From Galeruca laticollis (Eukaryota > Arthropoda > Insecta > Coleoptera > Chrysomelidae): a stretch of 64,000 nt of DNA. Positions 35,069-46,620 of this stretch are shown here, in pieces; position 1 is the stretch's first letter; every line of letters begins with the position of its first letter. Position numbers and translations under genes: made by a program. The stretch covers positions 59,908,551 to 59,972,550 of the forward strand of contig OY998180.1 in assembly GCA_963921935.1 (NCBI GenBank), in the 5' to 3' direction. Below the pieces are notes generated by a model. That model made no database searches. It was not told the DNA's origin and saw only the letters and a list, made by a program, of their open reading frames with translations.

Positions 35069-37267
35069 CTTTTTCTACAACTGCACAAATTTAAAAAATA
35101 CACGTAAATCGTTTTGTAGCAAAAGTCTAAGCATCGAGGACTACCCACCGAAAACGGCTGGGCATCGAGTATACCTTAGAGTAATAATAAACAATAGAGA
35201 CGGCTATTCATTCATAAATACGTTTATTTTCGTGGCCAACAATCCTAAACGCCAGTAATGCGGCGAACCATGATAATCCATAAACATTAAAATAATTAAC
35301 TCAAAAGTTCACTTTGTCACTTAAAGTCTTTAAAAACACATCAAAACGAAAGAACTAAATGTTTATTCTCTAGTCATAATGGCGCTCGTATAAACAAACC
35401 ATGTTTGACATTATTAACTACAATACTACAGCGATTCGAAATGATCGTCGAGCACACTTCGACGATACTTGCATCTCTCTTTATATGGTAATTAAACAAG
35501 GACAAAACTACTAAAACAGGTACTGAAATTTCGAGAAATGTTGCCACTTTTAGTTATGTTATAACCATAAAGGTATGTAAGGTTACAACAAATATTTGTT
35601 CAAAATTTATATAAGAATATGCATTCATTAAATAAAATTCAAGTATTATTGATTACTTTTAAAAGCAGCGACTCAAATGTATAAATTGGGATGACTTTTT
35701 TTCAATTGACTAACTTTTTAACAAACTTCCAATTTCATTTTTCCTGCAACTAAAGACACTTTGTTAATATGGCAAAGCAGTGGAAATGTCCGCAAGTGAG
35801 CTTAGAATGTGACTCGATGTTTGGGGAACAAAAAATCAATACAAACATATTTATTTTATTTGTTAATCTGAGGAGTATACCCTGCTGAAATCGGCTGGGC
35901 TCGAGAATTTCTTACTGGGTTCTCCATATACATGTATGTTGTGTGGGCAAAGTGCCGTGAGAAATGATATTTCTCATAGTGTGAGCAATATATGGTTTTG
36001 AAATTAAGTAAGCTATGAGAAATACGCTACTTTTCATAGCAGTTATAGAAAAAAACTGTTGATCGGGTAACACGCCAATTAAATGAAGTATCGCGAGTAA
36101 ACTGGCATGGAAAGACCATAAAAATGCGAGTACAGCTATCCCCACCACGCAACTTAAAAACAGCATACGTAGTGAGCCCATATGGTGACGCTAGGCGGTA
36201 ATGGGTTAACTGAGAATCTGATGTCGATCACCACTACCTGAAGAGGAGTCTCCAGACCTGGGGGTAAGGTTACAGAGTAGCAAAGTGAATTTAAAGGCGA
36301 TCAAGATATTGGGGAGAATATGTCTCGATCTGGTCGGCAATCAAATGAACTTAACATCGATAAAGTACAAGAAATACAGACTGAAAATCGTCGTTCAAGT
36401 CTGAATGAGGCAGTAGCTGAAAGTTCGAATCAATTCGTAACATTCCAATCGATTGTTCGGACACTACGATAATGCATGATCTCACAACATTGTGAACGAA
36501 TGTTTGGCCAAACGCCCAACAAACTTATTTAATAATCACCGGCTTTCCCTGATATTGCTCCGGCCGACATGTTCTCTCAACCTGCTATTTATAGTCGATA
36601 AAATACATAATAGAGAATTTTTGGGTACTGGAAATGTGTTCAATTTTTTTTCCTTGATAAATAGGACCTAATTTGAACCCGTTGTTATAGGTTTGGGATA
36701 AATAATTTTTTTGCATTTAGGTTTCCTTCAGTGAAATTGGTTTAATATTATCCTATTAATCCGTTATATTGTAAATAAAATCATTTAGATACAACAATGT
36801 CAAAATAAATTCTAATCGAATTTTTAGAAAATATCTTATGGAAAAAGATGCTCTATCACTAGAAAATATTCAAATCTTACGTATTATTTACAATGAATAT
36901 TAAATTGTGATCAGTATATCTGTAAGATTTTTATAGGAACTTATGATTTTAAAATTCCAAAATGCTCAGCCATCTGCAACAATGATACTACCTATTTTCT
37001 TCAGCAAAATATAGAACCCTCATTTCTGTAGTGATTGCATGTGAACTTTCAAGTCTATTCCACTTCGAAGTATTCTCAGAACCTTCTAAGTTGAACACTC
37101 AAAGAATATGGTTAATGGTTTCTATGAAAGGAGAAGGGGATATTTTGTTGTGAATAGATCTCTTATAACTAATGCCGTATTTTAATATAAATTGAAAACT
37201 TAAATTTGTTTTACTCTAAAATTCGTTAAAAATTTTATTTACTTCAAAATGTATTATTTAAAATTAT
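35069..37267. other. No gene; one further foldback
   Basis: Besides the foldback-like stretch at 35931-36060 and the two GGCTGGGC motifs, I see nothing that codes. 36181-36560 has a more balanced base composition than its neighbours but no sustained frame. Confidence 0.4.
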
Positions 37268-37278
37268 AAATTATGTTG
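37268..37278. repeat. Target-site duplication, left
   Basis: AAATTATGTTG, identical to 42336-42346. The two copies frame the Penelope-like insertion. Confidence 0.85.
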
Positions 37279-37380
37279 ACTGTCTCGACCCTTACTTCGT
37301 GGAATATGCTCATATTAGTGTTTTTAAATGAAACTCAAGGTCTCTAGTTAATTCCACAATATAATACAAGTTATTGAAAA

Positions 37381-37436
37381 TTCTAAAAAATTGACAATTG
37401 TTTCGATAAATCAATATCATCGTCAGAATGACAGAA
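37381..37436 (-). ncRNA. Hammerhead ribozyme candidate (left arm)
   Basis: Exact inverted copy of the motif at 42213-42268: CTGACGA at 37426-37420, GAAAC and GTC, with cleavage expected after the C at 37393 on the minus strand. See the right-arm entry for the fold. Confidence 0.65.
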
Positions 37437-37689
37437 GTTACATTTCATTTTATGCCTACCTGATGTTTAGTAGTTATATTTTTGGCTAGACCAAGAAGTA
37501 ACCTAACTTGTGATTGGCTTAATATATGTTTATAGAAAAGAGAAGAAGATGTGATATTACAAATATTGAAGCTTAGATATTATTAGCCCTATGGTGATAT
37601 CCTGGATATCATTTTTCCAATTAAGATCAGTATAACTGTGCAATGATATAGAAAACCAGGAAAACTATATCTGCTGATCTTTACAATTA

Positions 37690-39660
37690 TCACTTAAGAA
37701 GACAGTTTATTAGTGGAGAATTCCCTAGATTTAACTGTTCATTGACAACTTCATATTGTGGGTTTCTTAAATGTCTTCTAATTTCCAGTTCTTCAAGGAA
37801 ATCCAGTTCTTGTTTCTTTTCACAAATATGCAGCACTTCTAGTTCTGTGTTAGGTGTCAATGAATGATTGGTGTCAAGTAGATGTTTTGCGTAGTGAGAT
37901 TTATCTGGTTGTTTTAATCTGTAAGCTCGTAAGTGCTCACTGTATCGTATTTCAAAATTCCTAAGGGTCTGACCCAAATAGACAGCATTACATTCTGGAC
38001 ATTTGAGTTTATATATACCTGACTTCTTTAATAGTGGTATTTTTGTTTTTACATTTAACAATTTTGTACTAACGTTACTTTCTGTTTTAAAAGAAATTGT
38101 TGCATTCGTTGCTGAAGATATTATCTTTGAAATATTATTAGAAATATTTCCTGCATATGTGATGGTTTTATAAGTTTTAATTTCATGAGCTTGTTTAGGA
38201 TATATTAGTTGTAATGCCACTTTTTTCTCTTTTTTACTAATTAGTTTATTTATCATAACCAATGGATAACCGTTAGATGTTGCTATTTGTCTAATTGTAT
38301 TAATCTCTCTATCAAAATTACATTTGTTCATAGGAACTGAAAAAGCTCTATGTATCATTGAATTATATGCTGCTAGTCTGTGTGAGACAGGGTGGTTAGA
38401 ATTGAATGGAATTGTCACATCAGTCTGTGTTGGTTTTTCGGTAAATTGAATAATCATTAACTCTTTGAATTTTTAAATCAAGAAAATTGATTGAGCTATT
38501 TTCTTCAATTTCTAATGTAAATTTAATTTTCGGGTGTAAATTATTGATGTGGTTGAAAAACACATCTAATTGTCGCTCACTACCCATAAAACAAGCTAAT
38601 ATGTCATCCACATATCTATACCAAAATAAAATATTTTTCGAAATATTACTTTCAAAGATCTTTCTTTCTAAATTGTCCATAAAAATGTTTGCTAAAATAG
38701 GTGATATAGGGCTTCCCATTGGTAAACCTTCATTTTGAATATATATCTTATTGTCAAAAGTGAAATAATTCTGATTAATGCATACATCAAATAAATTAAG
38801 TATATCTGATATTATTCCTGGATTATTATTTTTATCTTCTAGTAATTTTCTTACAAGTATTAGACATTCTTTAGGAGGAATTTTAGTAAACATATTAGTT
38901 ACATCGAACGATATGAGTTTATAGTTATCTTGCAAGTGGATTGGTTTCAACTTTTTGATTAGTTCTATTGAATTTCTAATTGAGTACTGAGATTCATATC
39001 CGTAAGTATTGAGTATATTGTTGAGCTTTTTTGCCAATATATTATTAGGAGCATTAACATAAGAGACTACAGGTCTAATTGGTTTCGTTATTTTATGTAA
39101 TTTAACTGTTCCATATAATTGTGGACAATGAGGATTCTTATGTATGATAGACCTCTTTTCGTAATCATTTAAAAGATAATTTGAATTATTAACAATATCC
39201 CTTACATTATTAGAAAACTTCTTTGTTGGGTCTGCTTTAAGAACTTTTACATCGCTGGATTCTATAAAGTTATATACTTTGGAATTGTAATTTTCAGTCG
39301 TCAAAATGACAGTAGCATTCCCCTTATCGGATTTTGTAACTGTTAGGTTATGATTCTCTATCTTCTGTTTTATTGCGTTTAAAACTGAAATGTCATTTTT
39401 TGTTTGACGTTTAACTTGTGAAGGTTCAATATTTTTGATTAAATTGGCTATTTTTAATTTCTCATAAAGAAAATTATTTGAATTAGATTTTAAAGCTATT
39501 TCTGACTCTGTAGCTATAATTTGTTTAATATTATTCGTAAATTTAGGTGGTATGCTGTACTTTAAACCTTTGTTTAAAAATTCTATTTCACTATTTGTAA
39601 AATTAGTGTCTGAAAGGTTTTCAAATCGTGGTGCAAAGTGTGTTGGTATGTAGGTACTTA
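37690..39660 (-). pseudogene. Penelope-like RT/GIY-YIG, truncated left-arm copy
   Basis: The minus strand matches the right-arm protein from the residues THFAPRFENL to the stop. It is broken near 38440: nine bases are missing after VND and one A is added in the run before CCAACACAG, which shifts the frame, so 39304-38420 (RT part, YVDD intact) and 38457-37690 (GIY-YIG part) are separate. The few other differences (for example SDV for SYV, NNP for INP, LVM for LDM) show recent common origin. It lacks the N-terminal ~115 codons because of 5' truncation. Confidence 0.85.
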
Positions 39661-41959
39661 CTTACCAAATTATGTGAATATAAAATGTCACACTAAAACA
39701 CCACAAGCACAAAAAGCTATAAAATGTGCTCAACGAGTTTGGATAAAATCTGAATGTAAGAAATGGTTCAAAGTTAGAGACTCCTTAGACAACTACATAA
39801 AAGTTGTACATTCAGAACTCACATTCCAATTACATCCAGTAGAATTTGACTGTTTGGATGACAAAATTAGAGAAAATATCAGCACTATGAAGCATATGAA
39901 ATTTAAGAAACAAGAAAAGAAGCTACAGAATCTTGAACACACACAACATAAAATTCAATACTCAAAACATCATGAAACTGTAAGTACCTACATACCAACA
40001 CACTTTGCACCACGATTTGAAAACCTTTTAGACACTAATTTTACAAATAGTGAAATAGAATTTTTAAACAAAGGTTTAAAGTACAGCATACCACCTAAAT
40101 TTACGAATAATATTAAACAAATTATAGCTACAGAGTCAGAAATAGCTTTAAAATCTAATTCAAATAATTTTCTTTATGAGAAATTAAAAATTGCCAATTT
40201 AATCAAAAATATTGAACCTTCACAAGTTAAACGTCAAACAAAAAATGACATTTCAGTTTTAAACGCAATAAAACAGAAGATAGAGAATCATAACCTAACA
40301 GTTACAAAATCCGATAAGGGGAATGCTACTGTCATTTTGACGACTGAAACTTACAATTCCAAAGTATATAACTTTATAGAATCCAGCTATGTCAAAGTTC
40401 TTAAAGCAGACCCAACAAAGAAGTTTTCTAATAATGTAAGGGATATTGTTAATAATTCAAATTATCTTTTAAATGATTACGAAAAGAGGTCTATCATACA
40501 TAAGAATCCTCATTGTCCACAATTATATGGAACAGTTAAATTACATAAAATAACGAAACCAATTAGACCTGTAGTCTCTTATGTTAATGCTCCTAATAAT
40601 ATATTGGCAAAAAAGCTCAACAATATACTCAATACTTACGGATATGAATCTCAGTACTCAATTAGAAATTCAATAGAACTAATCAAAAAGTTGAAACCAA
40701 TCCACTTGCAAGATAACTATAAACTCATATCGTTCGATGTAACTAATATGTTTACTAAAATTCCTCCTAAAGAATGTCTAATACTTGTAAGAAAATTACT
40801 AGAAGATAAAAATATTAATCCAGGAATAATATCAGATATACTTAATTTATTTGATGTATGCATTAATCAGAATTATTTCACTTTTGACAATAAGATATAT
40901 ATTCAAAATGAAGGTTTACCAATGGGAAGCCCTATATCACCTATTTTAGCAAACATTTTTATGGACAATTTAGAAAGAAAGATCATTGAAAGTAATATTT
41001 CGAAAAATATTTTATTTTGGTATAGATATGTGGATGACATATTAGCTTGTTTTATGGGTAGTGAGCGACAATTAGATGTGTTTTTCAACCACATCAATAA
41101 TTTACACCCGAAAATTAAATTTACATTAGAAATTGAAGAAAATAGCTCAATCAATTTTCTTGATTTAAAAATTCAAAGAGTTAATGATGTACTTGATTAT
41201 TCAATTTACCGAAAACCAACACAGACTGATGTGACAATTCCATTCAATTCTAACCACCCTGTCTCACACAGACTAGCAGCATATAATTCAATGATACATA
41301 GAGCTTTTTCAGTTCCTATGAACAAATGTAATTTTGATAGAGAGATTAATACAATTAGACAAATAGCAACATCTAACGGTTATCCATTGGATATGATAAA
41401 TAAACTAATTAGTAAAAAAGAGAAAAAAGTGGCATTACAACTAATATATCCTAAACAAGCTCATGAAATTAAAACTTATAAAACCATCACATATGCAGGA
41501 AATATTTCTAATAATATTTCAAAGATAATATCTTCAGCAACGAATGCAACAATTTCTTTTAAAACAGAAAGTAACGTTAGTACAAAATTGTTAAATGTAA
41601 AAACAAAAATACCACTATTAAAGAAGTCAGGTATATATAAACTCAAATGTCCAGAATGTAATGCTGTCTATTTGGGTCAGACCCTTAGGAATTTTGAAAT
41701 ACGATACAGTGAGCACTTACGAGCTTACAGATTAAAACAACCAGATAAATCTCACTACGCAAAACATCTACTTGACACCAATCATTCATTGACACCTAAC
41801 ACAGAACTAGAAGTGCTGCATATTTGTGAAAAGAAACAAGAACTGGATTTCCTTGAAGAACTGGAAATTAGAAGACATTTAAGAAACCCACAATATGAAG
41901 TTGTCAATGAACAGTTAAATCTACGGAATTCTCCACTAATAAACTGTCTTCTTAAGTGA
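39638..41959 (+). CDS. Penelope-like reverse transcriptase with GIY-YIG endonuclease
   Basis: Open frame of 773 codons. Residues 1-110 are a basic, coiled N-terminus, whose first codons fall in the inverted junction, so the native start may be lost and the ATG at 39638 may be accidental. The RT follows: KLHKITKPIRPVVS near 310, ISFDVTNMFTKIP (catalytic Asp) near 370, GLPMGSPISPILANI near 430, and the YVDD box at about 464. The C-terminal GIY-YIG nuclease shows SGIYKLKCPECNAVYLGQT near 664-682 with YLG for YIG, then the R…H and E residues. EN+ Penelope-like elements use this nuclease to nick target DNA for primed reverse transcription. No stop interrupts it; whether it is active is unknown. 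Confidence 0.9.
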   Translation: MCWYVGTYLPNYVNIKCHTKTPQAQKAIKCAQRVWIKSECKKWFKVRDSLDNYIKVVHSELTFQLHPVEFDCLDDKIRENISTMKHMKFKKQEKKLQNLEHTQHKIQYSKHHETVSTYIPTHFAPRFENLLDTNFTNSEIEFLNKGLKYSIPPKFTNNIKQIIATESEIALKSNSNNFLYEKLKIANLIKNIEPSQVKRQTKNDISVLNAIKQKIENHNLTVTKSDKGNATVILTTETYNSKVYNFIESSYVKVLKADPTKKFSNNVRDIVNNSNYLLNDYEKRSIIHKNPHCPQLYGTVKLHKITKPIRPVVSYVNAPNNILAKKLNNILNTYGYESQYSIRNSIELIKKLKPIHLQDNYKLISFDVTNMFTKIPPKECLILVRKLLEDKNINPGIISDILNLFDVCINQNYFTFDNKIYIQNEGLPMGSPISPILANIFMDNLERKIIESNISKNILFWYRYVDDILACFMGSERQLDVFFNHINNLHPKIKFTLEIEENSSINFLDLKIQRVNDVLDYSIYRKPTQTDVTIPFNSNHPVSHRLAAYNSMIHRAFSVPMNKCNFDREINTIRQIATSNGYPLDMINKLISKKEKKVALQLIYPKQAHEIKTYKTITYAGNISNNISKIISSATNATISFKTESNVSTKLLNVKTKIPLLKKSGIYKLKCPECNAVYLGQTLRNFEIRYSEHLRAYRLKQPDKSHYAKHLLDTNHSLTPNTELEVLHICEKKQELDFLEELEIRRHLRNPQYEVVNEQLNLRNSPLINCLLK

Positions 41960-42212
41960 TAATTGTAAAGATCAGCAGATATAGTTTACCTGGTTTTCTA
42001 TATCATTGCACAGTTATACTGATCTTAATTGGAAAAATGATATCCAAGATATCACCATAGGGCTAATAATATCTAAGCTTCAATATTTGTAATATCACAT
42101 CTTCTTCTCTTTTCTATAAACATATATTAAGCCAATCACAAGTTAGGTTACTTCTTGGTCTAGCCAAAAATATAACTACTAAACATCAGGTAGGCATAAA
42201 ATGAAATGTAAC

Positions 42213-42268
42213 TTCTGTCATTCTGACGATGATATTGATTTATCGAAACAATTGTCAATTTTTTAGAA
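42213..42268 (+). ncRNA. Hammerhead ribozyme candidate of the Penelope-like element
   Basis: In order: TTCT (42213), three bases, ATT, CTGACGA (42223-42229, the CUGANGA core), one extra T (42230), GATA-TTGATT-TATC (stem II, 4 bp, 6-nt loop), GAAAC (42245-42249), AATT loop, GTC (42254-42256, cleavage after C), AAT, five T, AGAA. Stem III is the minimal AC/GT pair known for retroelement hammerheads. Stem I is ATT/AAT, an internal loop, then TTCT/AGAA. All invariant core bases are present; the T at 42230 is the only departure. Hammerheads have been described in the terminal repeats of Penelope-like elements. It would cut the transcript 80 nt before the element end. Confidence 0.7.
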
Positions 42269-42335
42269 TTTTCAATAACTTGTATTATATTGTGGAATTA
42301 ACTAGAGACCTTGAGTTTCATTTAAAAACACTAAT

Positions 42336-42346
42336 AAATTATGTTG
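42336..42346. repeat. Target-site duplication, right
   Basis: AAATTATGTTG, directly after the AAACACTAAT terminus. Confidence 0.85.
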
Positions 42347-42954
42347 GTTGTCTGCAGATTAATGAGGTCTAAATTTTGAAAAAGTACATATAATGTGTTT
42401 ACACAGTATGTGAAAACTAGCAAATTTTAACAGATTATTGAGCACAATCTATATAGCTGTATCACGTTTGATTTGTGGTCGATCTGGGATATCTTGTATC
42501 AAACAATGCACATATTTTCGTAACATTAACATGGAAAACTTATTATAATGCGTTATATAAAAAAACGGCAGCAATAATAGAATATTTTCTAGAAAAGTGA
42601 TGTACATATGTCAAAAATAACTACGATAAAGCGAAGTTTAATTTTATTTGAAGTAAGGAAAAAATTGCTTTCAAAATTTTCATAATTTTTTATACCATGT
42701 ATGCAGTAAATAAGACTTTAATATATCATTTACTTTCCTGATAACTATCAATGCATACCTAGCGACACAACATAGTTTGAACAAACTTTGTGATGCATCT
42801 TACCAAAAAACAATAGAAATTTAGTGAATGTTTGTTTTTTATTAACTAAATATTCATAACTGCAAACAAAAATACCCCCGCCTATACGCACAACTGCAAT
42901 ATTCAACATAAGTAACATTTCCTTTCCTATTCTACTTCTTCTATTCAGGTGTTG
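42347..42954. other. No recognisable feature
   Basis: AT-rich, no gene or repeat found. Confidence 0.4.
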
Positions 42955-43325
42955 AAGGAGGATTCAGGATCATATTGTATTTATATGCGCCATTATTTTC
43001 TTGTATTTCCTTCCCTACACTTTCATATTTCTTATATTTTTTCCTTGGTCTCTCGCTTCTTCATCCATTCATACTTCCGGCTCCTATTACTTCTTTTGGT
43101 ATTCTTTTCGTCTTCAATCTGATTATATCCCCGTACCATCTCAATTGCCTTCCTTCTATTTTTTACGTATTGAGTCTTTTTTGCTATTCTTTATGTCTCC
43201 TCATGTTTGCATCTATTCCACTTTGTTTTACCGGCTATTCCTCGTTACCATTTTAATAACAGTGGCCTGATGAATCTTTCTCAATATCCGATTCTCTTCT
43301 GCATATATTATTTTTGGTATTGTTA
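42955..43325 (-). pseudogene. LINE ORF2 C-terminal scrap (RTE-like)
   Basis: The minus strand reads ILRKIHQATVIKMVTRNSR, then RQLRWYGDIIRLKTKRIPKE and RPRKKYKKYESVGKE. The LRW.GH..RM...R.PK motif followed by GR.RGRPRK is the C-terminal signature of RTE/CR1-like LINE ORF2 proteins. Stops occur every 20-60 codons. The Cys/Phe/Tyr-rich frames on the other strand are its antisense. Confidence 0.6.
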
Positions 43326-45194
43326 TTATATAGTGTATCTTCCATCATATTTATCTATCCCTATCGATATCTTTTTTCCCAATACTGCCTCATTCAGTGT
43401 ATATTATATTCTCATCGAATTATTTTCTTTTTGTCAATTCTGCTTCTATTTTTCCAATTTTCCAAGATATTTGTTATTCGTTATTATTTATACTACTATA
43501 TAACTTTATGGCTACATTCAACAAGACCAATAGATGAACTACCTAATTATCGTGATAACAAAAACCTTGAATACTATTTTCAGGAAAATGTACGGCTAGC
43601 TTTACTTTTTCATCCTAACTGAAGGAAGTTGCAATAACACAATTATATCTGTAATTTCACGCGAAAGTCGAAACTGGAAACAGCTGCCGGCGGCTATCAT
43701 CCTTCCCTCTCTCGAAACTTGCTTTGCCCTTTCATGTTAGATTGATTGCTTATGTCAGTAGTGTTATCTAAATTAACTACTGTGAAATAAGCAAATGAGG
43801 AATCATGTTTACTATGGCGGGGTGTTCATTAACTTTACGAATTTCCTTCACTGCCATATTCTATCAATTTTATTGTTAATATTCTAATTAATGTTTCCAC
43901 TTGAGTAAATTGAAACACATTTAGTTTCTATTTAAGCAGGTCTATTAGTAAGGAATGTGCAAAATTCATGAACAATATGGCATTGTCAATGGTAATAGTA
44001 TATTATTCAATGAGCAAAGAAGATTACTTACTTTCCTGCTATTAATAATTATTTTTGTTCATATAGCTCGTTTTCTGTTTCTGGAGATATAAAACATGGT
44101 GTACGTGCATAGTTCCCACATAGGTCGTTGGCTCTAACTCTTATAGTGCCCATTCTACTGAAAATTGGGGACAACTATAAAAAGCACTTCTCTGTCCTCT
44201 GTTGTTTGTCTCAGCTGCTCGTCCAGGCGCTAATGTTCTTCAATCAGGAGAACTGCCTCCCTCCTGGATTTCTTTTGACCCTGATAATTTTTTAAAGACG
44301 TTGGTTTTTTTCATTCCTGATGATGTACCAAAAACTATGCAGTTTTCCTTCTCTTGACAATTGTGTGCAGCCCTCTGCTCAAATATCAATCAAATTTGAC
44401 ACACGTTATAGCATTTTGCATTTTTTTACTCAATATTTGTACAAGTGACGATAATGAATTAGTCTAATAAATTTTTTATTGTTAATCAAAGAAAAATACT
44501 AATGTTCTTCTAACTGCCTACCTTTGTCAAACAAAACAATCAATGTGTAATTATTTTTAGACATTTGGTGTAATATGAAACCAAGTTTGACTACATACAG
44601 AACTTTATAAAAATGCAGTGATTAGGTCGGTCAATTTCCTTTTGTAAAAAAGGTTACATCCGTATCGCATAAAAAGAGAGTCAACTCGAAAAATTACTTG
44701 TGAGGATAAGACATCAGATGGGTTTGGAAATCATCGGATTGAATTATTGAGAAGTAGTATAAGAGCATCTGGCGTCTAGAATCGTCGCGAGGCCGTCTTT
44801 TCCGTCGAGACGCACTTACGACGAATGAGTATTTATGAAGAGATACGCGACTTGACTAGCCGAACGGATCCCCTTATCAATATTTCCGTGAATAAACTGT
44901 TTGATGTACATATATGGAATCGTAGATTGGAATAGATCGCTGTATATACCAATAACGTATGTCGTACAAACGTAAATAAAGAATTTGGGGAACTTTTTTT
45001 AAATTTCTTGCATAATACTTGATAAAAGGATTGATAGACCCTGTCGGAAGTGTTTCCAGATGTTCTATGTGTTTTTTAACAGAGGACAGACAGAAAAACA
45101 AAAAATAGGATATTTGGTTGTCAAAACCACATAAGATGTGTCATGAAGGTGTTGAAATCAAATTTTTTTTATACACAATCACTTCTAATCAAAA
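43326..45194. other. No recognisable gene
   Basis: AT-rich. A stretch near 44210-44350 (plus strand GELPPSWISFDPDNFLKTLV) is open for about 60 codons and has a protein-like look, but I do not recognise it. Confidence 0.35.
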
Positions 45195-46118
45195 AACATG
45201 TTAAAAATAAACGGTTTTAGAGATTGAAACTAACTTTTCCGCATCTGTGGCCCAGAATAATATTCTTACATAAAATTGTCACTTGTATACACTTCGGGGG
45301 ACGTATCGTACTAACAAACCGAAACTTCTCCAAAAATAACCAAAAATGTAGTATATCCGGATTTATAGGACCCGCTGTACTCGTCAGCTGAAAATCAGTA
45401 GGGTACATATGTGAGACAGCTTAAACAATATTCAACCATAATTGGTCACTTTTATGCACTCTGGAAGCTACATCGTGCTAACAAACTGAAAACTCTCCAA
45501 AAATGAAAAAAATTTGGTACTTCGAGTACCATAGCACCCGTTGTACTAGCGTTAGTGAGCTGAATCTCAACAGGTTTCATCTTTGAAACGCTCTGAATAA
45601 TATCTTGCTAACAAACTGAAATTTTCCCAAAAATATCGTACTTAAAGTACTATAGCACCTGTTGTACTGGCTCTGGTGAGCTAAATATAAATAGGGTTCA
45701 TTTTTATGATGTCCTGGATAATATTCAGTCATAAAATTGATGACTTGTTGAACTACAGAGGCTGTATCGGGCTAACAAACTGCAATTTCTGAAAAAATTA
45801 CAAAAAAGTCGTACTTCAAGTACCATAGCACCCGTTGTACTGGCTCTGGTGAACTGAAAATCAATAGGGTTCATCTGTGACATGTCCTTAACAATATGCA
45901 ATCATAAAATTGGTGGCTTGTTGCACTCCGGAGGCTATATCGTGCTAACAAGACATGTAACGAAAAGTGGCCGACGACAACGACGACGACGACATGTACA
46001 CAGGATTTTTTTCTAAAAACCGTTTTTTCGTGTTGTTGTTGATGGAAAACGTAAAAATAACTCAAAAAAAAATTTCAAAATTCCAACTTTTGTTTGGGGT
46101 GAACCAATACTTTTCTCG
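45195..46118 (-). repeat. Copy D of the 172-bp-monomer repeat
   Basis: Inverted relative to A-C. On the minus strand the head begins TGCGAGAAAAGTATTGGTTC (46118), with a longer (GTC)n run than the other copies. Monomers follow, and the right end GATGCGGAAAAGTTAGTTTC with AAACCGTTTATTTTTAAC closes it at about 45195. One monomer is internally deleted near 45610. The far left end (ACTTTTCCGC) is missing. Confidence 0.9.
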
Positions 46119-46143
46119 CATACAACAACGTTGTCATTTTTCA

Positions 46144-46620
46144 TTTCTGGTATTTGCAAAACAAAATAAATGAAATAAAACCCTTAACTGCTATCCTCTC
46201 AAACCCTTGTTCCAGTCCATTGTTAGAGGAAGGTGTAATAGCAGAGTTGGTCACTGATTCAAACCAACTCATAGTCGACCTCACCGGCAACTTGGACACC
46301 TCCAACAAAAAATCTACGAACCCACGTGTTCTTGTCGAACTTTTCAGTTCGACAGTTCTTGTAATACTTGAAAGTGTTACAACTGTTTCCTTCGAAAAAA
46401 ATTTTTATTTATGAAACAGCGAAGAAACCCGCAACTAACACAACACAAATTACATCAGACGTAGGAACGATATTCAACTCAGGTAAATATAAAATACCCA
46501 CGGAAGTGAATAAGTTAGGACACCCTTAACTGGGCAGGCAACTCCCTCCAGCAGTGAGTCCGCTGTTGGTATTATCTTTCACAGCCATCCACACCTGTTC
46601 ACAACACAAAAATACCCAGA
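46144..46620 (+). other. Leader of the jockey-like ORF1 relic (probable)
   Basis: Sequence is more balanced in base composition than the flanks and leads to an ATG at 46621. A stretch 46154-46414 is open but unrecognised. It may be the 5' untranslated region of the LINE; this rests on position only. Confidence 0.3.

Larger units (their letters stand above)
37279..42335 (+). mobile_element. Penelope-like element, head-to-head inverted dimer
   Basis: A single 5,057-bp insertion between 11-bp direct duplications. The left arm (about 37314-39660) is a 5'-truncated copy on the minus strand; the right arm (about 39662-42335) is a longer copy on the plus strand. Over about 2.35 kb (37314-39660 against 39990-42335) the arms are nearly identical inverted repeats around a spacer of about 330 bp that holds the N-terminal coding part of the right copy. 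Both outer ends finish with the same AAACACTAAT terminus. The left one has an extra 35-bp tail (37279-37313). Inverted and tandem copies and a terminal extension are known for Penelope-like elements. Confidence 0.9.

Noticed and set aside
42975..43622. Overlapping plus-strand frames rich in Phe, Leu, Tyr, Ser that look like membrane proteins
   Set aside because: They are antisense of a LINE C-terminal relic (QLRWYGDIIR on the minus strand).
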